Assembly: GCF_001661265.1 (NCBI RefSeq)
Contig: NW_017566993.1
Location: 62,001-126,000, forward strand
Direction of reading: 5' to 3'
Source of the DNA: Saitoella complicata NRRL Y-17804
Taxonomy: Eukaryota; Ascomycota; Saitoellomycetes; Saitoellales; Saitoellaceae
Length of the DNA: 64,000 bases
Both the position numbers and the translations under genes were made by a program. A model generated the notes under the pieces. It did no database searches, was not told the origin of the DNA, and saw only the letters and a list, made by a program, of their open reading frames with translations. Shown one piece after another: positions 1 to 10,400 of the stretch (positions within the stretch are counted from its first letter, which is position 1; the number at the start of each line of letters is the position of its first letter).

Positions 1-2051
1 ATTCGGGGGTGAATGCCACCGCGACGCCCTCTGCTTCCGCTCGTCAACCTGAATTAGTCACGGGTGGGGTTCTGAAGGACTACCAGCTTGCGGGGCTGGA
101 GTGGATGGTATCCCTGTACGAGAACGGGTTGAACGGTATCCTCGCCGACGAGATGGGGTTGGGGAAGACGTTACAAACCATCGCCTTCATCGCATTCCTC
201 CGCGGCAAGGGAATCAACGGTCCCTTCCTCGTTGTCGCGCCATTATCGACCCTCTCGAACTGGGTGAGCGAGTTCCACCGCTTCACGCCCGATATCCCGG
301 TATGTCTCTACCACGGCGCTCCCGAAGACCGCGCAGACATCCGCACAAAGTATTTTAGGAAGACGAATGATGCGTCGTTCCCAGTTATCGTGACGAGTTA
401 TGAGATGATCACCGCGGCGAAAGATCGTGGGTATTTGGCGAAAGTGGGGTGGAAGTATATCATTGTCGATGAAGCACACCGGTTGAAGAATTTTAATTCG
501 GCGTTGATGAGGGAGTTGAAGTCGTACTACTCCGATAACCGACTTTTGCTTACCGGAACGCCTTTGCAGAATAATTTGGCGGAGTTGTGGTCGTTGCTTA
601 ATTTCCTTCTTCCGGAGATTTTTGGCGATCTGGATGAGTTCCAGTCTTGGTTCGATTTCTCGGCACTCCAGGAAGAGGAAGGCGGAGGGAATATTGCACA
701 ACATGCCTCGGTCGTCTCCTCCCTTCACTCTATCCTCAAGCCTTTCTTACTTCGTCGCATGAAGGTCGACGTGCTCGGTGATTCGCTCCCACCGAAGCGC
801 GAATACCTCCTCTATGCACCACTCACGAAAAAGCAGAATGAGATCTACCAAGCGACTCTGAAGGGTGAGTTGCATTCATATCTTCTGAAGGAGTACGTTG
901 CTATGGAAGCGGTGTCCGAGGAAGACGTGGGGGAGGAGGATTTCCTCGAATCGGCCCAGAAAAAGATCGAGACCAGAAAGCGGAAGATACAAGAAGTCGA
1001 CGACGGAGCCGATTCCTCAGCCCTTCGTTCCAAGCGTGCTTTGAAGGAGGTGAACTACGGTGCCGATTCCATGTCTGACCAGGCATACGTCGATCTCGCT
1101 CTCGCCATTGAAAACGGAGAAGTCGCAGAGGAAGAAGAGGAAATCGTCCTCAGTGCGTCCGAAGAAGTCCTGAAGCGGGCACAGCGACTCCTCAAGGCCC
1201 AGCGCCTACAGATGTCCTTCATGCAACTCCGTAAAGCCGCAAACCACCCCTACCTCTTCGACCTATGGCCCACGAAACCGGGCACGGACGAATACCTAAG
1301 CAACCACGACACCGTGAACCTCAGCGGAAAGATGCTCCTCCTCAACCGCATGCTAGAAGCCCTCTTCGCCAAGGGCCACAAAGTCCTCATATTCTCCCAA
1401 TTCACGACAATGCTCGACGTAATCCAGGTCTGGGCCGAACAGCTTAAGGGCTGGCCGACGTCTCGTATTGATGGTGAAGTCATCCAGGAAGATCGTCGGG
1501 AGATGATCAAGGACTTCCAGAACCCGGACTCCAAGTCTGGGGTTAATCTGTTTTTGCTGAGTACGAGAGCGGGAGGGTTGGGTATTAATTTGACTGCGGC
1601 AGATACGGTCATCATTTTTGATAGTGATTGGAATCCGCAGCAGGATTTGCAGGCGATGGATCGGGCACATAGAATTGGGCAGAAAAGGCCGGTGATTGTG
1701 TACCGGTTCGCCTCCGCAAACACCATCGAAACTCGTCTTCTCGCTGCGGCAGAATCCAAGAGACAGCTGGAGAAGCTCGTTATTCGAAAAGGAAAGTTCA
1801 AGTCCCTGCTCGCGTCCGACGGAAATGAGAAGGAGAATGATGAGCCGGATCTGGCAGAGATTTTGAGGAGGGAAGCGGAGAATATCAACGTCAAAGACCA
1901 GCACGATGAGATTCTGACAGATGAACAGTTGGCAAAACTGATGGATCGCTCGCCTGAAGCATACGAAAACGCAAAGAAGGGGTTGGAGGGCCACATGGGA
2001 GGTGCTTTCAAGATCGTTGAAACGAAGAGCGACCAAATCGCAAACGCATAG
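1..2051 (+). CDS. HELLS/LSH/IRC5-type SNF2 chromatin remodeling ATPase (5' end outside window)
   Basis: SNF2-family DNA translocase that would remodel nucleosomes in the nucleus. The frame is open to the window edge and no ATG is present at the first codons, so the N-terminus (the coiled coil of this family) lies upstream. Visible in order: Walker A motif DEMGLGKT about 50 residues in, the DEAH box (VDEAHRLKN) near residue 156, LTGTPLQNN, then an acidic/basic insertion (roughly residues 300-375) between the lobes, and the second lobe ending with the motif VI stretch DRAHRIGQKRP. There is no HAND-SANT-SLIDE or chromodomain, which argues against ISWI and CHD. The sequence around LLRRMKVDVL and LPPKREYLLYAPLT resembles mammalian HELLS and yeast Irc5. 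It is convergent with LEU4, with 112 bp between stop codons. Subfamily is inferred; the SNF2 call is certain. Confidence 0.85.
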   Translation, partial: SGVNATATPSASARQPELVTGGVLKDYQLAGLEWMVSLYENGLNGILADEMGLGKTLQTIAFIAFLRGKGINGPFLVVAPLSTLSNWVSEFHRFTPDIPVCLYHGAPEDRADIRTKYFRKTNDASFPVIVTSYEMITAAKDRGYLAKVGWKYIIVDEAHRLKNFNSALMRELKSYYSDNRLLLTGTPLQNNLAELWSLLNFLLPEIFGDLDEFQSWFDFSALQEEEGGGNIAQHASVVSSLHSILKPFLLRRMKVDVLGDSLPPKREYLLYAPLTKKQNEIYQATLKGELHSYLLKEYVAMEAVSEEDVGEEDFLESAQKKIETRKRKIQEVDDGADSSALRSKRALKEVNYGADSMSDQAYVDLALAIENGEVAEEEEEIVLSASEEVLKRAQRLLKAQRLQMSFMQLRKAANHPYLFDLWPTKPGTDEYLSNHDTVNLSGKMLLLNRMLEALFAKGHKVLIFSQFTTMLDVIQVWAEQLKGWPTSRIDGEVIQEDRREMIKDFQNPDSKSGVNLFLLSTRAGGLGINLTAADTVIIFDSDWNPQQDLQAMDRAHRIGQKRPVIVYRFASANTIETRLLAAAESKRQLEKLVIRKGKFKSLLASDGNEKENDEPDLAEILRREAENINVKDQHDEILTDEQLAKLMDRSPEAYENAKKGLEGHMGGAFKIVETKSDQIANA

Positions 2052-2163
2052 TTACAGCTACGCTCCATCATAGAGGGGTCCATCACATAACATAGACGCA
2101 CCAAAATTCAAATTTTTGACAAACTAACTATATATCTTACACCTCCTAAAAGTCCTTTTGAGT

Positions 2164-3929
2164 TTATTTCGCAACAGCGGACGCGCACGCCAAAACAGCC
2201 TTCAATCCAGCAGCGACGATATCGGTATCGATACCAACACCCCAGACTCTCTCACCCTTACGGTCACCCTCCAAGACCTCACACTCGACATACGACGCAG
2301 CCCTGGTGTCCTTACCCTCTCCGATAGCGTGCTCCTTGTACTGCTTGACATCGACAGTAACACCCAACTCCTTGGCCAAAGCAGCAGACAAAGCATCGAT
2401 AGATCCATCTCCGGAACCACGGATCTCAGTGGTAGTAGATCCACGCTTCAAAGTACCAATGAACGTACGGGCCTTCTCGGATCCAGTTCCAGCCTCGAGA
2501 GCATACTTCTCCAAAGTGAAGGAAGTGGACTGAGGAGTGATGTGGTAAGTCTCCTGGAACAAGTCGATGATCTCCTGGAAGGTGATCTCCTTTCCGGTCT
2601 TGTCAGTGTGGTTCTGAACGACCTTGGAGAACGCCTGCTGGAGACCACGGGGGAGGTCAAGGCCGAGCTTCTCCTGGACGGCGTACGCGATACCACCCTT
2701 TCCGGACTGAGAGTTAACACGGATGACAGCCTCGTAGTGTCCACCAACATCTACAGGGTCGAGAGGAAGGTAAGGAACCTCCCAGATACCGTCCTTGCGG
2801 GAGTTCTGCTTAGCGAGACCCTTCTTGATAGCATCCTGGTGGGAACCGGAGAAAGCGGTGAAGACGAGCTCACCGGCGTAGGGGTGACGGGGGTGAACAG
2901 GGATCTTGTTGCACTCCTCAGAGACGCGGATGACCTCGGGGAGGTTGGAGAAGTCGAGGTTGGGGGAGATACCTTGGGTGTACATGTTCAGGGCGAGCGT
3001 GATGAGGTCGACGTTTCCGGTACGCTCACCGTTTCCGAACAAACAACCCTCGACACGGTCAGCACCGGCCATGAGACCGAGCTCAGCGGCGGCGACACCG
3101 GTTCCGCGGTCGTTGTGGGGGTGGAGGGAGATGGCGACCTTCTCGCGCTCGGTGATGTTGCGCGCAAAGTACTCAATCTGGTCGGCGTAGACGTTGGGTC
3201 CGGCGACTTCGACGGTAGCGGGGAGGTTGAAGATGATAGGGTCCTCAACTGTTGGCTCCCATGCCTTCTTCACGGCCTCGCAGACCTCTACGGCAAATTC
3301 TGGCTCGGTGGCAGAGAAGGTTTCGGGGGAATACTCGAAGTTCCAGTGAGTGTTGGGGTCGGAGTCCTTGGTGAGCTGACGGACGAGCTTGGTGCAAGAT
3401 TCTGCGAGAGCGACGGTCTTCTCCTTGGAGTTGTTGAAAACGACCTCACGGAACAAAGGCGAGGTAGCGTTGTAAAGGTGGACAATAGCCTTGTTGGCGC
3501 CGCGGAGGGAGTCGACGGTTCTGGTGATCAATTCCGGACGGCAGGGAGTGAGGACCTGGAGCCAGACGTTGTCGGGGAGGATCTTCTCGTCAACGATTTT
3601 ACGGATGAAGTCAAAGTCGGTCTGGGATGCTGATGGGAAACCGGCCTCGATCTCGGTGAAGCCGCACTTGACCAACTGGCGGATGTAACGGAGCTTCTGG
3701 TCGACAGACATAGGGTCGGGGAGGGACTGGTTACCATCGCGGAGGTCGGTACTGTAGAACAAGAATGTTAGCAATGAATTCCGAACGTGAAGCAATGCTG
3801 CAAAAGGGACGCGACGTACGCCAACCACCGAGGAGCCTTGGTAACGACCTTGCTTGGCCATGTTCTGTCGGGCAAGTTGATCAACCTGAACGGCCGATAT
3901 TTGGTGATGGGGTTCTTGAGCATGGGCAT
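2164..3929 (-). CDS. LEU4: 2-isopropylmalate synthase, leucine biosynthesis
   Basis: Catalyses the first committed step of leucine biosynthesis: acetyl-CoA plus 2-oxoisovalerate gives 2-isopropylmalate. Two exons: 3820..3929 and 2164..3751, split by a 68-nt intron (3752..3819, GTACGT to CAG), giving 565 residues. The start is [14 protein letters not shown], matching the usual start of the fungal enzyme; exon 1 ends in the conserved PRWL(A/S) just before [14 protein letters not shown]. The HMGL-like barrel shows DLRDGNQ and the metal-binding HPHNDRGTG, followed by [10 protein letters not shown]; the C-terminal third is the LeuA allosteric dimer domain ([14 protein letters not shown]), where leucine feedback acts in this family. 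The predicted start has no obvious mitochondrial presequence; yeast LEU4 uses an upstream start for the mitochondrial form and I see no clear equivalent here. A perfect Gcn4-type site lies upstream. Confidence 0.95.
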
Positions 3930-4969
3930 TCTGATCCTTGTCCTCTCGAAATGTAAAGATGGCGAACGGATCGGAGGTACTTATGGAGGTGATGATACTG
4001 GGTAGAAGCGGGGCTCTTGTTCGCGCTGCCTATGACTAACGTCCCTCGAACTGCGGTGCAGCTGAGGCGCGTGCAGGCGAAAATCTCATTGGCTGAGGGA
4101 TAAAATGGGAACCGTGCCGAGCACCGCGTTGGAAAAGGAGGGGCTCCTATGGGTTTGTATGGAGCACGAATGGGGTAATTTCGTGTACGAGCTGAGTCAT
4201 TCGGAGGCAGGAGGCACGTTGAACGAGGGCGGGATCAAGCGTCAAGAGGGGCATGGTCAGCGGCGTACAAAGAGGGGTCATTGGATGAGGGAATGTCCTT
4301 GGGTATGTCGGTGGTACAGTATATAGAAGTGATCGAACAGTTTGGTGATCGTTGTGGGAACGCCTCGGTACTGCACTGGTGGTGATACTGGGCAGGATCC
4401 TCTGGGGCTTTCTCGAAAAGTCTTGCTTGCATGTCTGAGTCTCCCGCTGTCGTTTGACAGTTTATTCATGTGTGTTTGTTTATAAGTTTAGCGACTTATC
4501 ATCCTAATTTGAATTCGCTGGCTATCTCGCACATCACCCATTAATTAACGGTTTTTGCACCAAGTATATACGTGTGCAAAATTGCAATGAGAATGTGCTC
4601 TCACCTGCCCCCCAGACGCACTCTTCAATTATGCTGGTTTACATATAGATTGAGAGTGCCGTGCTCTCGTCTTGCAACGTTTGCGTGTTCCCTAGCAACT
4701 TATTGTAGAGATTTATAAGATGAGCGACCGTGGGAAACTGGGATGCTGAGTTCACGCATACTGGAACACCAATGACTTGCTCTCGTAAGGACCCGTAAAC
4801 TGATTGAGAAAAATGGACGAGAATCGTTTTGCGTTCTAAGCTTCACATAATTACACGCGTATCAATACTAACGAAGCATCGACTGCGAGACCATAAGCAA
4901 GATCCGCACAATTAACCCATAAACGCCATAAAGAACAGATAAAGCAAAGCACGTCCCGTCATAACTCAC
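3930..4969. other. Intergenic region between LEU4 promoter and TOS4-like 3' end
   Basis: About 1 kb with no convincing gene. The first few hundred bases are the LEU4 upstream region (Gcn4 site at 4193). Short open frames are present but have no recognisable product. The stretch from about 4480 to 4960 is AT-richer than its surroundings; I see no RNA gene signature in it. Confidence 0.5.
4193..4199. promoter_or_regulatory. Gcn4/AP-1 type site (TGAGTCA) upstream of LEU4
   Basis: TGAGTCA matches the TGASTCA consensus exactly and lies 264 bp upstream of the LEU4 start codon. LEU4 is a known target of general amino acid control in yeast. A 7-bp match can arise by chance; no Leu3-type CCGGNNCCGG site was seen nearby. 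Confidence 0.45.
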
Positions 4970-6739
4970 TCACAACTTTCTCTTCTTCTTCTTCCTCCCC
5001 TCCTCCTCCCCTCCAGGCACTTTCTCCACCTTCCCAGTATACAAACTCGGCTTAACAACAACCGGCTTCCAATAATACTGCTTATGAACCCTCCTCGCAC
5101 CCCTAACCCCCTTCACAAACGGCCTAAACCTCTCTTGTCGCTCCTCACACGGGTCTGAATCGATATCATACCAAAACTCACTTTCGAGTTTCTTGCCTGA
5201 CGCGTCCCGTCCCTTTCGCGGGATCTCGGCGACGAAGGGGGAGAGGGAGCGGATGAAGGAGGCGGTTGTGTGGGAGGGGAGTTCGGCTAGGAGGGAGGAG
5301 AGGGGGGTGGATTTTTGGGGGGTGAAAACGAGGGCTGAGATGATTTTGTCGGGCAGTTCGGGGTCGGTTTCGGCGGTAAGACCTGAAGAGGAGAGGGTGC
5401 TGGAGAGGTCGGCGTGTTCTGCGGTGGTCTCGATGTCGACATCGACGCTGAGCTGAGGCTTCTTGACCTTTTCGATTGCTTCGGTCTTGATCTCGAGCTC
5501 TTTCTTTTCCCTCATCTCCTTTTCGTTCTCGCGTTCCTGCAAGACCATGCGTTCCGGAGCAGGAGAATCAATAGTGACATCCTCCTCGTCTTCCAGTACA
5601 GTCAAAGCGGACTCTTGCACCTCAGGTTCCTCGTCGATAGCCATGGGCGTAGGCCCAGGAAGGGAAATGGACGTCTCACGCAGATCTTCATCCTCGTAAA
5701 TCTCGATGTCATGTTCATCAAACGCCTCAATGGCAGCGGGCGGAGATGAGGGCATGATAGCTGAGAATTCTTCGTCCTCAACATGGGGGCTTGACGTAAC
5801 ATCGTCCGCCGTCGCAAGCTCGAGAGAGCCAGATCCACGCGCAGGCGTAGGACTTCCACTCCTACTTTCAACATCGATGATTTCCTCCGCATCCACAGTA
5901 ACTTCCGGCAGAGTCATAACAGGGGTAACAGGAAGCTGCTTGACCTCAGCCGTGAACGGGCTCGACTCGACTTGAGTATGGTCAGCGGTCCACTCCTCTT
6001 CCTCAGTCTCATCACCATCGCCTTCCTCGACAGGAACGTGGACTTGTGCCTTCCATCCACAGACGTCAAGCAGGATCGCATCTGAGCCATTCCACGCATA
6101 CGTCTGCCCCTTCTTCAACTGAACCCCGTTAGCAATGCATCCGTTCCATCCCAAACAACGGACAACGAGCTCTCCGCGCTGTTCCGGCTCAGCGAACCTG
6201 ACACGCCTAGACGCGGAAGATGGCGCTTCAGACGCGACGCTGGATGAGCGGTGTGGTGTTGGACGGTAATAAGTCAGTGAAACATGCGTACGAGAAATTT
6301 GAGGGTTATTTTTTGGCAATTGGAACTCGCAGCGAGCAGAGGAACGGCCGAGGAGCATAGGCGTCCCGTCCGCGCGAGGTTGTAGAACGGGAAGACGCTC
6401 GACTGGTGCTGGGGTCTCGTAGGCTTGCTGAGGTGGTGATGAGGCAAGGAAAGATGTTGAACGGTCTGAGAGGTGCGGGCGGCGCGAGATGGCTGCTGGT
6501 GGTGATGATGGGAGGAAAAGCGAGGAAGAGGGCTGTGGTGTCGGGTATCGCGCTGTAGGACTGTCAACAACTGTTCTCCCAGGATATATGACCTTCGATA
6601 TGGCATATATACTCGACAAACACGTACCTTCTTGAAGATTTCCGCCTTCAACGCGCTTGAAGGTGGGCAACGGCACCGGCGAGGAACTCAGAATTCCCGG
6701 TCTCATTGCCGACGTAGATCTCGTAGGCGTCGTAGCCAT
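4970..6739 (-). CDS. FHA-domain G1/S regulator, TOS4/PLM2-like
   Basis: Likely chromatin-bound cell-cycle regulator of the Tos4/Plm2 family. After a Ser/Pro-rich N-terminus, an FHA domain spans roughly residues 125-245: LLGRSSARCEFQL (the GR that contacts phosphothreonine), ISRTHVSL (SxxH motif) and WNGCIANGVQLKKGQ (the late N-G pair). The rest is acidic and disordered, ending in a basic tail that can serve as a nuclear signal (GRKKKKRKL). A 57-nt stretch at 6571..6627 starts GTACGT and ends CAG; it is in frame without a stop but is very probably an intron, so the mature protein would be about 570 rather than 589 residues. A cluster of MluI cell-cycle boxes upstream fits control by MBF, as for yeast TOS4 and PLM2. 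Family assignment rests on the FHA motifs and this context. Confidence 0.75.
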   Translation of the reverse strand: MATTPTRSTSAMRPGILSSSPVPLPTFKRVEGGNLQEGTCLSSIYAISKVIYPGRTVVDSPTARYPTPQPSSSLFLPSSPPAAISRRPHLSDRSTSFLASSPPQQAYETPAPVERLPVLQPRADGTPMLLGRSSARCEFQLPKNNPQISRTHVSLTYYRPTPHRSSSVASEAPSSASRRVRFAEPEQRGELVVRCLGWNGCIANGVQLKKGQTYAWNGSDAILLDVCGWKAQVHVPVEEGDGDETEEEEWTADHTQVESSPFTAEVKQLPVTPVMTLPEVTVDAEEIIDVESRSGSPTPARGSGSLELATADDVTSSPHVEDEEFSAIMPSSPPAAIEAFDEHDIEIYEDEDLRETSISLPGPTPMAIDEEPEVQESALTVLEDEEDVTIDSPAPERMVLQERENEKEMREKKELEIKTEAIEKVKKPQLSVDVDIETTAEHADLSSTLSSSGLTAETDPELPDKIISALVFTPQKSTPLSSLLAELPSHTTASFIRSLSPFVAEIPRKGRDASGKKLESEFWYDIDSDPCEERQERFRPFVKGVRGARRVHKQYYWKPVVVKPSLYTGKVEKVPGGEEEGRKKKKRKL

Positions 6740-7433
6740 GGTTAAATGACCTATATCGATATGGTAAGGTTGTCAGAGCTCTCGGAAGTTGTCGAGGGTT
6801 GTCGGGATATTGGTTGGTGGATGTGGAATTTGGAGGTTCAGCTGCACAGCCAAGAAATCTGGAATGGGAGACGCGACTGAGACGCGTCTTGAGACGCGGG
6901 ACGTACAGCCAAACCAGTTGACGATCAACGACTTGCGGATGGACCTTTACTGATTCTATCTGACTTGCCTTGGAGTTGAATCCATAACGTAACAAGACAA
7001 AGATGAACACCTGTTGATGAATTGATGGTACTCAACCTCGCTTTCTCCTTGTCCTCAGCATTGTCCTGTCTCCTCTTCGCTAGGCGCAACCTTTCCCTCT
7101 CATTGTACGCCTTTCTGCCTTCCTCTCTTGTCAACCATTTCCCGGCCAGGCACACAGAAGACATGACAAACGATGTGCTTTCACGGCGGGTGACAGCCCA
7201 TTCCATCCATGCCTCCTTGTTGGCCTCATTGTGAGGGCAGTGTAAATGGATATCAGGCAAGTGGAGCCGCCTGTTACTTACGAGTAAACCGTGTATGAAA
7301 CACGATGTACTATCATCTACCTCTCATGCTTATTACGCGTACAGTACCTATCAATGCCAGAATGCCATGCAAATATCCTAAAAATCAATCGAAACGCCCA
7401 AAGTATCCCATTGCCATGCCTCACGTAACGTAC
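6740..7433. other. Intergenic region: TOS4-like promoter and RRN5-like 3' flank
   Basis: About 690 bp. The first 160 bp hold the MCB cluster. A minus-strand frame of about 80-110 codons (about 6925-7260), rich in Arg/Glu/Lys, is open but matches no family I recognise and has no clear start context, so I do not call it a gene. Nothing else is evident. Confidence 0.45.
6868..6898. promoter_or_regulatory. MCB/MBF-type cluster upstream of the TOS4-like gene
   Basis: Three copies of GAGACGCG sit at 6868-6875, 6879-6886 and 6891-6898, so spaced 11-12 bp apart (about one helical turn). The middle one completes a perfect ACGCGT MluI cell-cycle box at 6882-6887. They lie 129-159 bp upstream of the start codon, a normal place for MBF sites that drive G1/S genes. 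Confidence 0.7.
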
Positions 7434-10400
7434 TCATGCTTCAGAATAATCCTCATCACTACTGGACACCACCTCCGGCGGCGGACCCTCAATCTCAATC
7501 TCCTCCATAGGCACATACCCAACCCTCGACCACTCCGACGGCCTCTGAGCCATCCTCTTCTTCCTCATATGCATCCCACCGTCACTAGTATCATCGTCTG
7601 AAGACAACAACCTCTTCCTTTGATACGCGATCTTATTCAACAACCGAATTTGCAACGACGGTGTTTGAACACGCTGAAACTGCTTCTCAAGCTCATCGAG
7701 GCGTTTTTGGTTCTTAACTGCGCTGACGAGCTCGTCCATGTTGTTTGGTGGTTCCATTTCCCATTCCGCGTACACTGTTGGTAGCCTCTCCTTCTCGGCT
7801 GCGAAACGGCCACGGTAAAGCATTTGTCCACCCAGGAACCTATATGGCAACACACACTTCGGCTCAGGTAGCTCCAATGGTGGAGGTCGAGGAGAAGGCC
7901 GTGGTGCGAGGTCATCCAATGGCTGGTTAACGCGCGGATCACCCTTTTTAAGAATCTCCCACAACCTCCGCTCTTCAACCATGCTCTTCCACTTATCGTG
8001 TGCCTCAAGAAAGAGATCCTCGAGATGCTCACGCTCCTCCTGCCCGAGATAGCGCGGGAAATTCATGTGTTTCGCCTCCTTCACACCCTCAATCCCACCC
8101 TCCACGTTTTCCAACCATGCCTTCGCGATCTCACCCTCCGTAAGCTTCACCTTGTCTCCTTTCTCCTTGACTGAGGAGGCGGGTCCATCCTCCACATCCG
8201 ACGCCCCCAACATCCGCTCATCTTCACCCGGGTTATCCTCCTCATCCGCATCCGCGTCCGCATCTGCTTCAGACTCGGAACTAGCGAGCGCGTCAGAGGT
8301 GTCGACCTCCGCTTGTCCGTACACATGACTCTCAGGCGGGAGCTCAATTCGATCCTCCGTCAACACAATATCCTCATCCTCCTCTCCCTCACTACTCGCC
8401 CCCAAACTCGGACTCCGACTCCGTGGCCCCGCCCCGATGCCCCTAAAGATACTTTCATTGCCATCCTCCTCGGATGACGACCCATCCTCCCCATCCCTCC
8501 CCATCTGTCCCCTCCGTTTTCTCCTCCTACGCTCCGCAGACCCCCTCAGCACCTCCTTCAACGCATCTCCTTCAACAATGACGTTATGCTTCCCCTTAAC
8601 AACCATACCCAACCTCTCCGGCATCTCAACCCAATACTCATCCAAATTCCCCCTCCCTAACCCCTCCATCTCGACCGCGACCCTAACATCCTTATACCTC
8701 ACCACCCTACTCCTTTTAAAGAGAGGGCCTTCCTCGTTCTTACACCGCGCTGCAGCGACGAACATAGCTTTTTCGACGAGGCGACGGGTCAAGTCTTTGG
8801 CGATTGCTTCGAGGTAGGTTAAGGTTGAGTGCTGGAGGGAAGCGTCGATAAGCCGGCGGGGGCCTTCGGTGGGATTTGACCAGGTTGTTGGTGGGAAGCG
8901 GGGGTCGAGGGGATTCATGTAAATGCTCTCTGCGAGCTTGAGGATGGTGGGAATCTTCAATAGCTCCGCTTCGAAGCAGTTCGGGGGGTCCACCACGTCA
9001 TCTTCCTCTGCTCCTGATTCCTCGCCTAAATCCACGGATTCCGTCTCATGCACTCGACCCTTGTCCCCATCCTCCCCCTTCTCCTTATACACCCCCTCCG
9101 CCCTCCTCGCCTCCTCCCACCCAATCACCCCCCATCCCTCCCCCCAGACCCTCCTTTCCCTCCTCCCTCCCCACCCCCTCTCAAACTCCTCCATCTTCCT
9201 CGCAGCCCTCATTTCCGCCCTAAGCCACAACTCACTAACCTCAACCGCAACCGGGATGTCACTCATCTTGATCAGGTCTCTCGCTCGACGACCTAACCGC
9301 CCTTCGCGGACTGCGCGGAGTCCAGATTCAAGGAGATCGACATACGTTGCTATCTCAAGCAAACTCTTACTCCCTACGTCCCCGCGTATGCCCTCGAAAT
9401 CCCTCTTGCCCCTCCTCGCAACACTTTTGAAAAACACCTCTTTCTCCTCCGCTGTCCATACCGTCTCGAGGTACACCGTATCCTCTAGATGCTGTCTCCC
9501 ATGGATGGGGAAGAGGTGGGGGGAGGCGGTGGAGGCGATGTGGGTGTTGAGGAGGGAGAGGTAGGATGGGTTGTAGGGGAGGGGACGAGGGAGGGTGCGG
9601 ACCGTGAGGAATTTTCGACGGAGGGTGGGGCGGAAGGGGGTCGATTGACCTGGTGCTGGTGCTGGTGCTGGTGTTGGTGTTGGTGTTGGTGTTGGTGTTG
9701 GTGCTGGTGTTGGTGTTACCGTAACACTCGTCCGTGTGCCGGCGTTGGCGAGGGCGGGATCAGGTGTTGCGGGACTATCACCCCCACCATCCCGCTCCAG
9801 AACCGCAAGCCTCTTCTCCACCACTCTCCTCGTCCTCTCCCCACTCGTCGCCGTCCTCGGACTCAACTTCGGAAGCTCCCCCTTCTTAAGCGTCTCCAGG
9901 TACGCTTTCGCTTTACTCAACGCGTCTTTAGAGTTTTTGAACCGTTGGAGGGCGAGGACGTTTTCGTGGGTGTCGGCGAAGCCGGCGCGTTCTAGAGCCT
10001 TGAGTCTGGTTCCGAAGCCACGAGGGATTTTCACCTCTGATGGGTTTGCTTCTTTCTCTGTAGTGATTTCTGACGGGTGTGGTGATGCTGTGGGTCGCAA
10101 CTGGCTCCTCCCTTCTTCCACATCTGTCGCATCCACGACCGCCGGTAATTGTGGTCCCTCCGCCTCCGCCTCAGCCCCAACCCTCAGTAAGTGCTCTTGT
10201 CGCGACTCGTGCGTAACCAACTTCCCCCCCGGATCCTTCTTCACACAAGACTTGCACGTACACCTCACCAACGCACCATGTTTCCCTCTCGTCTTTTTCG
10301 TGACCCAGCGGCCTCCGGGAGTGTGATTTTCGCAGATCGAACATCGGCAAAGGACCTTATCCCCTCCTCCAACCTCCGCCGGCGCTTCCACCTCTTGCAC

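Noticed and set aside
2158-3633. 491-codon open frame antisense to LEU4
   Set aside because: Same cause: mirror of codon bias in a conserved gene; repetitive Leu/Gly/Asp/Ser composition without motifs.
6925-7260. Minus-strand frame of up to 111 codons between TOS4-like and RRN5-like genes
   Set aside because: Charged, no recognisable family, overlaps the TOS4-like upstream region and has no convincing start. Kept only as a note.
9651-9718. Possible CRISPR-like or transposon repeat
   Set aside because: It is a simple in-frame hexanucleotide microsatellite encoding Pro/Thr/Ala.
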